This document shows, piece after piece, positions 1 through 9,970 of a stretch of 64,000 nucleotides of DNA. Position 1 is the first letter of the stretch; the number at the start of each line of letters is the position of its first letter. Position numbers and translations under genes: made by a program. The stretch spans positions 872,277-936,276 of the forward strand of contig NZ_LR881183.1 in the NCBI RefSeq assembly GCF_904067545.1, read 5' to 3'. The notes under the pieces are model-generated. The model was not told the DNA's origin. It worked only from the letters and a program-made list of their open reading frames with translations, and made no database searches. The DNA comes from Thermococcus camini. Its GTDB lineage: Archaea > Methanobacteriota_B > Thermococci > Thermococcales > Thermococcaceae.

Positions 1-225
1 GTAGAGGTCTGGGTGATCCTTCAGCTTCCTCCGCAGCTCCTCGACCTTCTCGCGGACGAGTCTCAGCCGTTTCTCAGCCTCCCCAATCTCCCCCCTGTGC
101 AGGGCCTTTATCGTGTCCCCGCTCATCCTGACTATCTCCCTCGTCAGTCTCAACGCCTCCTCCCTGAGCGAATCCTTCTCATCGAGAACCTCTCTAATCT
201 CGGCTATTATTTTCTTCAGCTCCAT
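1..225 (-). CDS. Translin-like protein, N-terminal 75 residues (runs off window edge)
   Basis: Reverse-strand reading frame open from an ATG at 225 to the window edge, with a GGTGAG ribosome binding site just upstream. The visible part is a highly charged all-helical sequence starting MELKKIIAEIREVLDEKD, with later segments TREIVRMSGD and ALHRGEIGEAEK. That pattern resembles the first helices of archaeal translin-family proteins, which bind RNA or DNA; some archaeal copies are annotated as haloacid dehalogenases in error. The C-terminal two thirds lie outside the window, so the family call rests on the helical N-terminus only. The gene lies about 40 bases downstream of a GC-rich RNA locus on the same strand and may share its transcript. 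Confidence 0.6.
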   Translation of the reverse strand, partial: MELKKIIAEIREVLDEKDSLREEALRLTREIVRMSGDTIKALHRGEIGEAEKRLRLVREKVEELRRKLKDHPDLY

Positions 226-259
226 GATCTCACCGGAAGAAGTTCGACAAAGGGGTTAA

Positions 260-413
260 AAATGTGGGCTCGGCCCATCTCCATCCATCATCGGCGGCCG
301 GACGGCGTCCTCCGGCGGTCCGGAGGGCGAGCCCTGTCCGCCCGGCATCGTCGCACCCGCTCATCGCTGCCCGAACGCTCCCGGGACCGGGCCACCGGGC
401 GTCGTCGGATGCT
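260..413 (-). ncRNA. GC-rich structured RNA, probable two-unit H/ACA guide sRNA
   Basis: A very GC-rich block in an otherwise A+T-rich intergenic stretch, typical of structural RNA in hyperthermophiles. Read on the minus strand it has two tandem units. Unit 1 (401-335) is closed by a 7-bp stem CGCCCGG/CCGGGCG (395-401 with 339-345), followed after one base by ACA (337-335). Unit 2 (334-263) starts immediately and is closed by GGGCTCG/CGAGCCC (328-334 with 266-272), followed directly by ACA (265-263). Each unit is about 70 nt, the usual archaeal H/ACA size. Unit 1 has a kink-turn-like segment at 349-366 (CG-AUGA-GC, 4-nt loop, GC-GA-CG), a possible L7Ae site. The internal fold and target uridines are not settled. 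The T-run after the last ACA could be a terminator or the TATA box of the next gene. Confidence 0.55.
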
Positions 414-433
414 CGTACGAATTATTTTCGGGG

Positions 434-444
434 AAAATTTTAAG
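434..444 (-). promoter_or_regulatory. TATA box for the GC-rich RNA
   Basis: Minus-strand CTTAAAATTTT preceded by GAAACC. It lies about 26 bases upstream of the predicted 5' end of the RNA near 413, which is the archaeal TATA-to-start spacing, and supports independent transcription of the minus strand. Confidence 0.5.
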
Positions 445-495
445 GGTTTCGGGATAAATAACTGACAGGAATATTCGGCTCTCGAATTCATGCCG

Positions 496-508
496 AAAAG
501 TATATAAA
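496..508 (+). promoter_or_regulatory. TATA/BRE promoter of the S-adenosylmethionine synthetase gene
   Basis: GAAAAGTATATAAA is a near-consensus BRE plus TATA element. It would place transcription start near 530, leaving a short leader that contains the GAGGTGA ribosome binding site at 541-547. Confidence 0.75.
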
Positions 509-552
509 TGGATGCACAGACCCGACCATACAAACCCTGAGAGGTGACGCTC

Positions 553-1770
553 ATGGCTGAGAAGGTCAGGAACATAGTTGTTGAGGAGCTTATGAGGACC
601 CCCGTTGAGATGCAGAAGGTCGAGCTCGTTGAGAGGAAGGGAATAGGCCACCCTGACAGCATTGCTGACGGCATAGCCGAGGCCGTCAGCAGGGCGCTCA
701 GCAGGGAGTACGTGAAGAGGTACGGCATCATCCTCCACCACAACACCGACCAGGTGGAGGTCGTTGGTGGAAAGGCCTACCCGCGCTTCGGCGGCGGTGA
801 GGTCATCAAGCCGATATACATCCTTCTCTCCGGAAGGGCCGTTGAGATCGTTGACCGCGAGCTCTTCCCGGTTCACGAGGTTGCCATTAAAGCCGCCCGC
901 GAGTACCTCAAGAAGGCCGTCAGGCACCTCGACCTTGAGAACCACGTCGTCATCGACTCCCGCATCGGACAGGGCAGTGTGGACCTTGTCGGTGTCTTCA
1001 ACAAGGCCAAGGAAACCCCGATTCCGCTCGCCAACGACACCAGCTTTGGAGTCGGCTACGCTCCTCTCAGCGAGACCGAGAGGATTGTTTACGAGACCGA
1101 GAAGCTCCTCAACAGCGACGAGTTTAAGAAGAAGTACCCCGCCGTTGGTGAGGACATCAAGGTCATGGGCCTCAGGAAGGGCGATGAGATAGACATCACC
1201 ATCGCGGCCGCCATGGTGGACAGCGAGGTTGCCGGTCCGGACGAGTACATGGCCGTTAAGGAGGCCATCTACGAGGCTGCCAAGGGCGTCGCCGAGGCCC
1301 ACACCGAGAGGAAGGTCAACATCTACGTCAACACCGCCGACGACCCGGAGAAAGGCATCTACTACATAACCGTCACCGGAACCAGTGCGGAAGCTGGAGA
1401 CGACGGTAGCGTTGGAAGGGGCAACCGCGTTAACGGCCTCATCACCCCGAACAGGCACATGAGCATGGAGGCTGCTGCCGGAAAGAACCCTGTCAGCCAC
1501 GTTGGAAAGATATACAACCTCCTCTCGATGCTCATCGCCAGCGACATCGCCGAGCAGGTTGAGGGAGTGGAAGAGGTCTACGTCAGGATACTCAGCCAGA
1601 TAGGCAAGCCCATTGACGAGCCGCTCGTCGCGAGCGTTCAGGTTATCCCGAAGAAGGGCTACAGCCTCGAGACCATCCAGAAGCCGGCCTATGAGATAGC
1701 CGACGCCTGGCTCGCCGACATAACGAAGATACAGAAGATGATTCTCGACGACCAGCTCAACGTCTTCTGA
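553..1770 (+). CDS. mat: Archaeal-type S-adenosylmethionine synthetase
   Basis: Makes S-adenosylmethionine from methionine and ATP, the methyl donor for RNA, protein and lipid modification. The 405-residue product is the archaeal MAT type, distant in sequence from bacterial MetK. GHPDS (residues 32-36) belongs to the substrate-binding site, and a glycine-rich stretch [14 protein letters not shown] and the segment [11 protein letters not shown] follow later. I chose ATG 553 (MAEKVRN) over the in-frame GTG at 544 because that GTG is part of the ribosome binding site GAGGTGA; length and N-terminus then match Thermococcales homologues. It has a strong own promoter and a pyrimidine-rich, terminator-like stretch just after the stop. 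Confidence 0.96.
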   Translation: MAEKVRNIVVEELMRTPVEMQKVELVERKGIGHPDSIADGIAEAVSRALSREYVKRYGIILHHNTDQVEVVGGKAYPRFGGGEVIKPIYILLSGRAVEIVDRELFPVHEVAIKAAREYLKKAVRHLDLENHVVIDSRIGQGSVDLVGVFNKAKETPIPLANDTSFGVGYAPLSETERIVYETEKLLNSDEFKKKYPAVGEDIKVMGLRKGDEIDITIAAAMVDSEVAGPDEYMAVKEAIYEAAKGVAEAHTERKVNIYVNTADDPEKGIYYITVTGTSAEAGDDGSVGRGNRVNGLITPNRHMSMEAAAGKNPVSHVGKIYNLLSMLIASDIAEQVEGVEEVYVRILSQIGKPIDEPLVASVQVIPKKGYSLETIQKPAYEIADAWLADITKIQKMILDDQLNVF

Positions 1771-1838
1771 TCCTTTTCTCTTTCAAAGTTTTCTAAGCCT
1801 GAGATCGGATCGGGAGTTTAAAAGTTTTGGAAGAAGCC

Positions 1839-2060
1839 TCAGACGGCAGGGTAGCCGCTCTGCTTGAGGACCCTTATGAGCTTCGCCTCTTCGAGGGCTA
1901 TGGCGACCTTCTCCTTCTTGACCTTCGCAAGCTGGGAAGCGGCGGCCTTCTTCTGGCGGGCCATCCTCACGAGGCGGGCCTCCTCAAGGGCGAGGAGCTC
2001 CTTCCTTTTCTTAACAACCTCAAGCCTCTTCTGAAGTAGGGTGGATTTCAACCTCTCCAT
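1839..2060 (-). CDS. Small charged coiled-coil protein, unknown function
   Basis: A 73-residue protein rich in Lys, Glu, Ala and Leu, starting MERLKSTLLQKRLEVV, with heptad-like spacing through nearly its whole length, so probably one long helix or a helical hairpin. No enzyme motif is visible. ATG 2060 is preferred to the upstream in-frame GTG at 2069 because the GTG lies in the ribosome binding site GGTGAT. The gene is divergent from the putative kinase gene at 2192, and its own TATA-like CTTATAAGG is near 2095. The biased composition and high charge fit a nucleic-acid or ribosome-associated protein, but that is inference. Confidence 0.7.
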   Translation of the reverse strand: MERLKSTLLQKRLEVVKKRKELLALEEARLVRMARQKKAAASQLAKVKKEKVAIALEEAKLIRVLKQSGYPAV

Positions 2061-2191
2061 AGATATCACCTAAACTCTTAGGCGCTCCCGGTCCTTATAA
2101 GGTTTTCGATAAATGCTACATGTACATTCGGCAATCGACGGAAGACAAGGATATAAGCCCCAGCGCGTATCTCGCACCCGGTGAAGCGTGG

Positions 2192-2740
2192 ATGATAATA
2201 GCGGTAACCGGAACGCCGGGAGTAGGTAAAACCACGGTTTCAAAGCTCCTCAGCGAGAAGCTTGGCTACGAGTACGTGAGCGTCAAAGACTTCGCCTTCG
2301 AGCGGGGTATCGGCGAGATGGTGGGCGAGGAGCTGGAGATAGATGTCGATGAACTGGCCGAAGCCATGTCACGGGAGTTTCACGGGAGGGATGTTGTGAT
2401 AGACGGCCACCTCAGCCACTTTGTACCGGCGGACGTCGTAATAGTCCTCCGTGCCAATCCCAAGCTCGTTGTTGGGAGACTGATGGAGCGGGGCTACTCG
2501 AGGGAGAAGCTCGCCGAGAACGTCGAGGCGGAGCTGGTGGATGTCATCCTGGTCGAGGCCCTCGAGGAAAACGAGAACGTTCTGGAGATTGACACGACTG
2601 GAAAGACTCCCGGCGAGGTTGTGGAGGAGATATCCGAACTCCTTGAAAGGGGAATTAAAAGGCGGTTCGGAATCGTTGACTGGAGCGGCGTGTATGACGA
2701 GGTGCTGCCATACCTGCGGCTGGGGAGTGGTCGGATGTGA
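2192..2740 (+). CDS. Putative adenylate kinase (Fap7/AK6-type P-loop kinase)
   Basis: A 182-residue P-loop NTPase. Walker A is GTPGVGKTT (residues 7-15), followed by a kinase lid-like region and a C-terminal segment [13 protein letters not shown]. The size and motif order match the archaeal homologues of the dual-function adenylate kinase / small-subunit ribosome biogenesis ATPase Fap7 (AK6). The start ATG 2192 follows a GGTGAAG ribosome binding site; the longer frame from 2120 has no family support. The last codons overlap the next start (ATGTGA), so the M48 peptidase gene downstream is translationally coupled. A role in maturing the small ribosomal subunit with Rps11 is known for the family but is not shown here. 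Confidence 0.85.
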   Translation: MIIAVTGTPGVGKTTVSKLLSEKLGYEYVSVKDFAFERGIGEMVGEELEIDVDELAEAMSREFHGRDVVIDGHLSHFVPADVVIVLRANPKLVVGRLMERGYSREKLAENVEAELVDVILVEALEENENVLEIDTTGKTPGEVVEEISELLERGIKRRFGIVDWSGVYDEVLPYLRLGSGRM

Positions 2741-3594
2741 GCGCTCTCCTATGGCTCAAGGTTATTCTCGTGATTGCGTTTGTTACGTGGCTCTTCTCCG
2801 CTGCGGGCTACTTTATCTTCGGGATTCCCGGCCTGATAGGGGCACAGGTTCTCTCTGTTGTGGTTCATTCCTGGATGTACATGTATGGTGATGAACTTGT
2901 GCTCAGGTGGTACAGGGCCCGGATTCTTCCCAGACGGGATTACGCATCCATCTACGAAATCGCCGAGCGCCTCGCCTCCCGCGCCGGGATCCCGACCCCG
3001 GACCTTGCCCTGATTCCAACGGGCACCCCAGACGTGTTTTCCACAGGAGGCAACCAGAAGCGGAGCGTTATCGTTCTCACCCACGGCATCCTCCACACCC
3101 TCGAGTCAGACGAGCTTGAGGCGGTCATGTCCCATGAGATCGCCCACATACTCTCCGGTGAAACCCCCATTCAGACCCTCACCGTCGTGATGGTGGGTTC
3201 GGTGGTGGGATTTGCTTACTGGCTGGACGCTCTCATCCATCCCGCGGACAGTGTCGGGAGGGGGGCTGGGGATTACAGGGGTGGCCTCATGCTCACTGCA
3301 CCCATTGCCGCGGGGATACTGCATTTTGTACTGGGTCGGGAGCTTGAGTACCGCGCGGACGCCATGGCGGCGGAGATAAGCGGCAGGCCCCTTTCCCTCG
3401 CCAGCGCCATGTTAAAAATGGAACGCGCAATCTCGTTCAGGCCGATGAAGTGCGGAAATCTAGCCGCCGCCCCCCTCTTCATCGTGAACCCGTACCGCGG
3501 GGAGTTTGCGGACCTAGTCTCCACCCACCCTCAAACGGGAAAGCGCGTCGAGAGGCTTATGAAGCTGGCGGAGGAGACAGGGGCGTACTCGTGA
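2737..3594 (+). CDS. htpX: HtpX-like M48 membrane metallopeptidase
   Basis: Membrane zinc endopeptidase of the HtpX/M48B family, used in quality control of membrane proteins. Two N-terminal hydrophobic segments (about residues 4-30 and 34-50) are followed by the catalytic HEIAH motif (133-137). More hydrophobic segments follow, then the third zinc ligand region [12 protein letters not shown] near residue 205. Length (285 residues) is normal for the family. The GTG start at 2737 overlaps the stop of the kinase gene upstream by four bases. The phosphoesterase gene follows after 12 bases, so the three are probably one operon, although their functions do not obviously belong together. Confidence 0.9.
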   Translation: MSALLWLKVILVIAFVTWLFSAAGYFIFGIPGLIGAQVLSVVVHSWMYMYGDELVLRWYRARILPRRDYASIYEIAERLASRAGIPTPDLALIPTGTPDVFSTGGNQKRSVIVLTHGILHTLESDELEAVMSHEIAHILSGETPIQTLTVVMVGSVVGFAYWLDALIHPADSVGRGAGDYRGGLMLTAPIAAGILHFVLGRELEYRADAMAAEISGRPLSLASAMLKMERAISFRPMKCGNLAAAPLFIVNPYRGEFADLVSTHPQTGKRVERLMKLAEETGAYS

Positions 3595-3606
3595 GGAGGT
3601 GGTAAC

Positions 3607-4263
3607 GTGAGGATCGTGGCCATCACGGACATCCACGGAAACCGGGGCAAGGTTGGAAAGCTCGTGGAGGTCCTTCGTGGGATGGACTTTGACATCCTGG
3701 CGGTGGCGGGAGACCTAACTCATTTTGGAGGTGCTGAGAGGGCCCGCGAGGTCCTGACCCCCCTACTGGAGCTGAAGAGGCCCGTGGTTGCGGTTCACGG
3801 CAACTGCGATGGGCAGGACGTTCCCTCGTTTCTGGAGGGGATAGGGATATGGGCCCACGACAGGCACGTTGAAATCGGGGGCGTTGGAATCGCCGGCATC
3901 GGAGGCTCAAACATAACACCGTTCCGCACGTTCTGGGAGCTCACGGAGGACGAAATTGAAGGAATTCTGGAGCGGAACTACCGCGACGGGGACGTGATAC
4001 TCTCCCACGTACCCCCGAAAGATACGAATGCAGACCGCGTTCATTCGGGCCTCCACGTGGGAAGTCCCGCACTGAGGGGGTTTATAGAGAGGAAAGAACC
4101 CCCGCTCGTTCTCACCGGCCACATCCACGAGGCGAGGAGCGTCGATAGAATCGGCGGAACAGTGATCGTGAACCCGGGTCCCCTCTTCAGGGGGTACTAC
4201 GCCGTTGTGGACTATGATGTGGAAAAGAAGAGGGTGGATGGTGTGGAGCTGGAGCGGCTTTAA
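3607..4263 (+). CDS. Calcineurin-like metallophosphoesterase
   Basis: A 218-residue metallophosphoesterase with the standard metal-binding blocks in order: DIHGN (residues 8-12), GDLTH (35-39), GNCD, then LSHVPP and TGHIHEAR near the C-terminus. Such enzymes hydrolyse phosphomono- or diesters with a two-metal centre; the substrate cannot be read from sequence. The GTG start follows GAGGTGGTAAC. It closes the kinase-HtpX-phosphoesterase run and converges on the aminotransferase gene, with only three bases between stops. Confidence 0.9.
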   Translation: MRIVAITDIHGNRGKVGKLVEVLRGMDFDILAVAGDLTHFGGAERAREVLTPLLELKRPVVAVHGNCDGQDVPSFLEGIGIWAHDRHVEIGGVGIAGIGGSNITPFRTFWELTEDEIEGILERNYRDGDVILSHVPPKDTNADRVHSGLHVGSPALRGFIERKEPPLVLTGHIHEARSVDRIGGTVIVNPGPLFRGYYAVVDYDVEKKRVDGVELERL

Positions 4264-4266
4264 GCC

Positions 4267-5436
4267 TCAGACCAGCCCTTTCTCCTTCAGAACTTTTTCC
4301 ATCCTGGCCATGGCCTCTTCAAGCTGCTCGTAGGCCGTCGCGTAGCTTATCCTGATATAGCCCTCGCCGGCGTTTCCGAATGCGCTTCCCGGAACAACCG
4401 CGACCCTTGCCTCCTTAAGCATCAGCTCGCTGAACTCCTTGCTGCTCAGACCTGTGTCCCTGATGCGCGGGAAGATGTAGAACGCTCCCTTGGGCTTAAC
4501 CGTCGGAAGTCCCATCTCGTTCAATCTCTTCCACACGAGGTTCCTCCTGCGGTCGTACTCCTGCCTCATCTCCTCGACGGCTTCCCAGCTGCGCTCGTCT
4601 TTCAGGGCCTTCGTCGCCGCGTACTGGGCGAAAGTAACGGGACAGGTGGCGTTGTACATCTGGAAGCGCGCCATTTTCTCAATTATCCAGGAGGGGGCCG
4701 CGACAAAGCCGAGGCGCCAGCCGGTCATGGCGAAGGTCTTGGAGAATCCGTTTATGGTTATCGTGCGCTCGAACATGCCGTCGAGAGAGGCTATGCTGTG
4801 GTTCTTGACGCCGTCGTAGACGAAGTGTTCGTAGACCTCGTCGCTGAAGACGATGAGGTCGTGCTCAACGGCGAAATCTGCTATCTCCTCGAGATCCTTC
4901 TTGGTGAGAACTGCTCCAGTCGGGTTGTTGGGGCTGTTGATGATGAGCGCGCGGGTCTTCTCGCTCACATGCTTCTCAAGGTCGTCCACGCTCAGCCTGA
5001 ATTCGTTCTCCTCGTAGGTCGGCACCTCAACGGGCTTTCCGCCCGCCAGAATGACGGCCGGGGCATAGCTGACGAACATCGGGCTCGGAATGAGGACCTC
5101 CTCGCCCTCCTTGAGGAACGCGGCGAGGCCCAGAATGAAAGCCTGGTTGGCGCCCACGAGGATCATTATCTCGCTCCTCGGGTCAGCCTCGATGCCGTTC
5201 TGCTTCCTGAGCTTCTCTGATACGGCCTCGCGGAGCATCATGATTCCCGCGTTCGGGCTATAGTGGGTCATTCCCCTGTCAAGGGCCTCCTTGGCATACT
5301 CCTTGATATGTTCGGGGGTATCGAAGTCCGGTTCGCCGATTCCGAGTGAGATGAGACCCTCAACGCCCTGGGCGAGGTCGAAGAGCTTCCTGATCTCAGA
5401 AGGATTGACGAGTTCCAGCCTGTCGCTCAGCGCCAT
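4267..5436 (-). CDS. PLP aminotransferase, aromatic/aspartate class (AroAT-like)
   Basis: Class I fold pyridoxal-phosphate aminotransferase of 389 residues. The PLP lysine is in the segment GFSKTFAMTGWR (about residue 233), and SPNNPTGAV and SDEVYEHF are typical substrate and cofactor sites. The sequence is very close, as I remember it, to the Pyrococcus horikoshii aromatic aminotransferase PH1371, including length. It transfers amino groups from aromatic amino acids to 2-oxoglutarate, giving 2-oxoacids that feed ferredoxin-dependent oxidoreductases. ATG 5436 is chosen because the upstream GTG/ATG at 5445-5440 form the ribosome binding site GGTGAT. TATA-like AAGTTATAAAC lies about 30 bases upstream. 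Substrate range may be broader than aromatic. Confidence 0.92.
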   Translation of the reverse strand: MALSDRLELVNPSEIRKLFDLAQGVEGLISLGIGEPDFDTPEHIKEYAKEALDRGMTHYSPNAGIMMLREAVSEKLRKQNGIEADPRSEIMILVGANQAFILGLAAFLKEGEEVLIPSPMFVSYAPAVILAGGKPVEVPTYEENEFRLSVDDLEKHVSEKTRALIINSPNNPTGAVLTKKDLEEIADFAVEHDLIVFSDEVYEHFVYDGVKNHSIASLDGMFERTITINGFSKTFAMTGWRLGFVAAPSWIIEKMARFQMYNATCPVTFAQYAATKALKDERSWEAVEEMRQEYDRRRNLVWKRLNEMGLPTVKPKGAFYIFPRIRDTGLSSKEFSELMLKEARVAVVPGSAFGNAGEGYIRISYATAYEQLEEAMARMEKVLKEKGLV

Positions 5437-5583
5437 AAGCATCACCGCTCTTCCTTAGGGACAATGTTTATAACTTTACCTCAACGAAAAGATGTTCATC
5501 GAAGTGCTGAAAATAGCATGAAAGAACCTAAAGGGTCATTGAGAGAGCAACTCTAACACAGATCCCATAAAGCTCGTGACGCC
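5437..5583. other. Intergenic spacer with the aminotransferase promoter
   Basis: Holds the minus-strand TATA element near 5465-5475 for the aminotransferase gene. The rest is A+T-rich and I see no gene or stable RNA in it. Confidence 0.5.
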
Positions 5584-6227
<644 letters not shown>

Positions 6228-6240
6228 TCAGCGTACTATA

Positions 6241-7854
6241 TTAACCTTTCCACACCGCGAACCCTTCAACCACCAGGACATCCAGTCCGGCCGTTTGGAA
6301 CGTTCTCAGCGCATCCTCAGGTGAGCAGACTATCGGCTCACCGTGCATGTTGAAGCTGGTATTTAGAATCGCGCCCAGGCCTGTCTCCCGCTCGAAGGCT
6401 TTGATTACCTTGTAGTAAACGGGGTTGATTTCCCTCCTCACAGCCTGCGGCCTCGTTGTACCGTCCACATGGACAACGGCGGGGGCAACTTCCCTGAACT
6501 CCTCGCTCGCCGTGTAGCTCATGGTCATGAACTCGTTTGGTCTTCCGCCAAGGTCTTCAAGGTATCCTTCGGCTTTCTCCCAGAGCAGCGAAGGTGCAAA
6601 TGGCTGGAAGACGTCGCGCTTTAAAGCCACGTTGAGCCTCTCCTTGATCCCCTCGTTCCTCGGGTCCCCCAAAATCGAGCGGTTGCCCAGGGCCCTCGGT
6701 CCGAACTCCATCGCCCCCTGGAAGAAGCCAACGAGCTTCCCATCAACGAGAGCATCTGCAACGAGGCTCGGGACATTATCTATCTCCTCAAACTCAACGC
6801 CCTCCCTCGCCAGGAACTCTTCAACCTCTTCCCTCCTGTAGGACGGGCCGAGGTAAACGTGCTCCAGTCTGGAGGGCCTCCACTTCCCGTCGAGCCTCTC
6901 GAACTGGGCCTTCACAAAAACCGCGGCGCCGAAGGCCAGACCGCCGTCGTCCATCGCCGGAAAGACCCACAGGTTATCGTCCCCGAAGATGTGCCTCAGC
7001 ACGGCGTTGGCCTTGACGTTCTGGGCAACTCCACCTGCGTAGGCAAGGGGAAAGCTCTTAGACCTCAGCCTCAACCCCAGCTCCTCCATCAGCTTCTCTA
7101 AGTGTGCCTGAGCACTCGCTGCTATCTCTATGGCCTTTTTCTGGAGCTTGCCCTCAAGCCTTCCCCTCTTCATCTGAAGGGCTATCTCTCTGGCGTGTCT
7201 GAGGGGGTAATCAAAGAGCTCTGCGAGCTTCCTCGTCGCTTCGACTCCAATTACTCCGAGATGGTTGTTGAAACTCAGCCCGCTGAGTTCTATTATTGAG
7301 CTAAGGTCGTAAGAGGGTTTCCCGTATGCGGCCAGGCTCATAACCTTGCCCTCGTGTCTCATCGGCTTGAATCCCAAAAGCTCGGTAACGGAGGCGTAGA
7401 AGTCGCCGAGGGAGTCGAGATAAGTACTCTGGGCTATCCTGATCATTTCGCCGTCTCTCGCAATATAAATTGAGGAGCTCAGCCCGTCTCCCGCGGCGTC
7501 TATGCTTACTGCGAGGGCATCACGCCATCCGGAGGTGTAGTAGGCACTCGCGGAGTGGGCCAGGTGATGCTCGACGAAGATGACTTTCTTCTTGAAGTCT
7601 GCTCCGAATATTCCCCTGAGGTTCTCCTCCAGCTCAAGCAGGCGTTTCTGCTTCCTGAATATGCCAGCGACCGCTATGGCTTCCACATCCTCCGGCGATG
7701 CCCCTGCCATTTCGAGGACTTTCGCCACGCTCATCCCTGGGAAGCCGCGGTACTTCTTGATCCTGTTCAGCCTCTCCTCATTTACCGCGAATATCCTTCC
7801 GCCGTCTATCAGCACCGCACCGGCGTCGTGACCGTCGTGGATTCCGAGTATCAT
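6241..7854 (-). CDS. NodU/CmcH-family carbamoyltransferase
   Basis: A 537-residue O-carbamoyltransferase of the NodU/TobZ type. The N-terminal ASKHA-fold half contains the Kae1-like metal site EHHLAHSASAYY (H96/H97, H100) and an adenylation region, and the C-terminal half has FGPRALGNRSILGDPR and ILNTSFNMHGEPIV, both hallmarks of the family. It transfers a carbamoyl group via carbamoyl-adenylate to a hydroxyl, usually on a sugar or secondary metabolite. No glycosyltransferase or antibiotic cluster is beside it, so the acceptor is unknown. It is distinct from the HypF maturation enzyme, which has extra zinc-finger and acylphosphatase domains. The gene stands alone between VapBC and a small secreted protein. 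Confidence 0.9.
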   Translation of the reverse strand: MILGIHDGHDAGAVLIDGGRIFAVNEERLNRIKKYRGFPGMSVAKVLEMAGASPEDVEAIAVAGIFRKQKRLLELEENLRGIFGADFKKKVIFVEHHLAHSASAYYTSGWRDALAVSIDAAGDGLSSSIYIARDGEMIRIAQSTYLDSLGDFYASVTELLGFKPMRHEGKVMSLAAYGKPSYDLSSIIELSGLSFNNHLGVIGVEATRKLAELFDYPLRHAREIALQMKRGRLEGKLQKKAIEIAASAQAHLEKLMEELGLRLRSKSFPLAYAGGVAQNVKANAVLRHIFGDDNLWVFPAMDDGGLAFGAAVFVKAQFERLDGKWRPSRLEHVYLGPSYRREEVEEFLAREGVEFEEIDNVPSLVADALVDGKLVGFFQGAMEFGPRALGNRSILGDPRNEGIKERLNVALKRDVFQPFAPSLLWEKAEGYLEDLGGRPNEFMTMSYTASEEFREVAPAVVHVDGTTRPQAVRREINPVYYKVIKAFERETGLGAILNTSFNMHGEPIVCSPEDALRTFQTAGLDVLVVEGFAVWKG

Positions 7855-7945
7855 GGTGGTTCGTTCGATGTTCGTTTTTTAAACGTTAGGGGAGGGAAGA
7901 ATTTAAAAATGCCGCTCGATGAATACATTTGAAGGAGGTGGAACC

Positions 7946-8341
7946 ATGAAGAGAGTTGCTGCACTCCTCGCGGTTTTGATGGTGGCTCTGGTTCCATTTG
8001 CCGGGGCCGCGGGCGCTACCACCTGGAGCTACAAGAACTTTATCAAGCAGTCCGTGGCCTGGTACTACCTCTACCAGGACAAGGAGAGGACCTTCAACGA
8101 GCTTTACAACCTCAGCGTTCAGATGAACGTCAGCAACGAGACCCTCACCCTCGCTCTTGAGCTCTACAACAACGCCACCGCCCAGTACGACCAGGCCCTC
8201 ACCTACGGCATCCCCAAGGACACCAGAACCCTCAGCTGGGTTGTCTTCAGCGTCCACATAAGGAAGGCATACATCTACGCCAGCCGGGCCGTTGACGTCC
8301 TCGAGCAGGCCCTCAAGGAGCTCGAATCCCAGAACGCCTGA
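7946..8341 (+). CDS. Small secreted helical protein, unknown
   Basis: A 131-residue protein with a clear signal peptide (MKRVAALLAVLMVALVPFAGA, about 21-25 residues), then a helical, Tyr-, Asn- and Leu-rich domain with several N-X-S/T sequons such as NLS, NVS and NAT. It has no known catalytic motif. ATG 7946 follows a strong GGAGGTGG site, and the frame extending upstream to 7919 only reads through that site. TATA-like AATTTAAAAATG lies at 7901-7912. Similar secreted helical proteins occur across Thermococcales; one with the same general build is encoded at 14657. Confidence 0.75.
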   Translation: MKRVAALLAVLMVALVPFAGAAGATTWSYKNFIKQSVAWYYLYQDKERTFNELYNLSVQMNVSNETLTLALELYNNATAQYDQALTYGIPKDTRTLSWVVFSVHIRKAYIYASRAVDVLEQALKELESQNA

Positions 8342-8397
8342 TCCTTCTTTTTGCTCCTTTTATGATAAAATCAGAAGAAAAATCTGGGGCTGGGGGC

Positions 8398-9846
8398 TCA
8401 GTAGGTTCTCGCGAACCTTGCTATGAACTTGGCCTCCCTGCCGCAGACGGGACACTTCTTGCCCTCAGGGGCTTTGGCCTTCTCCTCTGGGTAGGGCGTT
8501 CCGAGCATCTTGGCGTCGAGGGCTTCCTCCATCTCAAGACCGCAACTCTCCTCGCCACACCAGGGGATCTCAACAATGCCGCGTCTGTCTTCGAAGACAG
8601 CCTTGGCCTCCTCTATGGTCTCGACGCGCTTTATGTGGCTCTCAAGGAACTCCTCGGCGCGTTTGTGGAGGTTCTCGTGGATCGCGTCCAGGGTCTTTCT
8701 GACCTCCTCGACGATTCCCTCGCGCCCCACCACGAGCTTCTCAAGGGTGTCGCGCCTCGCAAGAACGGCCTTCCTGCCGGCAACGTCCCTCGGGCCGACC
8801 TCTATGCGAAGGGGAACTCCCTTGAGCTCCCAGTCGTAGAACTTCCTGCCTGGCCTTATGTCGCGCTCGTCGATGTGAACCCTTATTCCCGCTGCCCTCA
8901 GCTCCTCCGCTATCTCCCCCGCGTAGGCGAAGACGTCAGCCTCGGCGTCCTTCTTGGGAATCGGGACTATAACCACCTGTATCGGAGCTATTGTGGGAGG
9001 CAGAACCATTCCCCTGTCGTCTCCGTGTATGGCTATGACCGCCGCCAAAAGGCGCTCGCTCATTCCGAAGGTGGTCTGGTGGGCGTACTCGTGGTCCCCG
9101 CTCTCGGTCTCGTACTGGATGTTGTAGGCCTTCGCGAAGTTTTGTCTATAGTTGTGCATGGTTCCAATCTGGAGCGTCCTGCCGTCGGGCATCATGACCT
9201 CGGCGCCGAGGGAGTAGTAGGCGCCGGGGAACTTGTCCCAGTCAGGTCTCTTGGAGATTATGTACGGTATCGCAAGGAACCTCGCGAGGTTGTCGAATAT
9301 CTCGAGGTCCTCCTTTATCTGTCTCTCCGCGTCCTCAAAGCTGTCGTGGGCGGTGTGGGCCTCGAAGAACCTGCTTATCTCGCGGACGCGGATGAGGGGC
9401 CTTGTATGCTTCGTTTCGTAGCGGTAGGTGTTGACAATCTGGTAAACTTTGAAGGGAAGGTCCGCGTGAGAGCGTATCCAGAGCGAGAACATCGAGTACA
9501 TAGCGGTCTCGCTCGTTGGTCTGAGGATCAGCCTGATATCGAGCGGATCGTGGCCCGCGTGGGTAACCCAGAAGACCTCCCCCTCAAAGCCGGCTATGTG
9601 CTCGGCTTCCTTCTGGAACTCGGTTTCGGGGATGAGCGCCGGGAACAGAACCTCATCGTGGCCCGTTCTCTCCATCTCGGAGTGTATGAATCTCTCAATG
9701 CTCCTCATGATTTTCAACCCGTACGGGAGCCAGATGTTCATTCCCTTGACGGGATAACGCTTGTCCTGGATTCCAGCGGTCTCAATAAGCTCGTTGTACC
9801 ACTCACTGAACTCCTCGCTCCACTTCTTCCTCTCCACCTTACCCAT
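8398..9846 (-). CDS. proS: Prolyl-tRNA synthetase, archaeal/eukaryal type
   Basis: Class II aminoacyl-tRNA synthetase that charges tRNA-Pro. At 482 residues it is the short archaeal/eukaryal type lacking the bacterial editing insertion. Motif 2 and 3 regions are visible ([32 protein letters not shown]), followed by the anticodon-binding domain and the C-terminal zinc-binding domain typical of this type, ending with [18 protein letters not shown]. The ATG at 9846 follows GGTGGTGTAG. The gene is divergent from the hydroxyacid dehydrogenase gene, with TATA-like elements for both in the 120-base gap. Confidence 0.96.
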   Translation of the reverse strand: MGKVERKKWSEEFSEWYNELIETAGIQDKRYPVKGMNIWLPYGLKIMRSIERFIHSEMERTGHDEVLFPALIPETEFQKEAEHIAGFEGEVFWVTHAGHDPLDIRLILRPTSETAMYSMFSLWIRSHADLPFKVYQIVNTYRYETKHTRPLIRVREISRFFEAHTAHDSFEDAERQIKEDLEIFDNLARFLAIPYIISKRPDWDKFPGAYYSLGAEVMMPDGRTLQIGTMHNYRQNFAKAYNIQYETESGDHEYAHQTTFGMSERLLAAVIAIHGDDRGMVLPPTIAPIQVVIVPIPKKDAEADVFAYAGEIAEELRAAGIRVHIDERDIRPGRKFYDWELKGVPLRIEVGPRDVAGRKAVLARRDTLEKLVVGREGIVEEVRKTLDAIHENLHKRAEEFLESHIKRVETIEEAKAVFEDRRGIVEIPWCGEESCGLEMEEALDAKMLGTPYPEEKAKAPEGKKCPVCGREAKFIARFARTY

Positions 9847-9970
9847 CTACACCACCTAAAGGGAGAAACCGGAAAAGTTTTTAAGTTTTCCCGGTGGCGG
9901 CTCGGATTTTTGACGAACCCATGCAAAAACCTTATTAGGGCCGTTTCGATAAGCATCTTAAGGTGATACC

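Noticed and set aside
258-262. Firm call of an RNA terminator after the H/ACA-like RNA
   Set aside because: The T-run is also a good TATA box for the translin-like gene 35 bases downstream, so I did not list it as a terminator.
361-1500. A 379-codon minus-strand frame over the S-adenosylmethionine synthetase gene
   Set aside because: Mirror of the mat gene in a high-GC, strongly biased coding region. Its 3' part also crosses the structured RNA.
5480-5560. C/D box RNA between vapC and the aminotransferase
   Set aside because: GATG and CTGA occur, but without a C' box, proper spacing or a terminal stem.
8362-9966. A 534-codon plus-strand open frame
   Set aside because: It lies opposite proS, which has full family motifs. 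No promoter or ribosome binding site supports the opposite frame.
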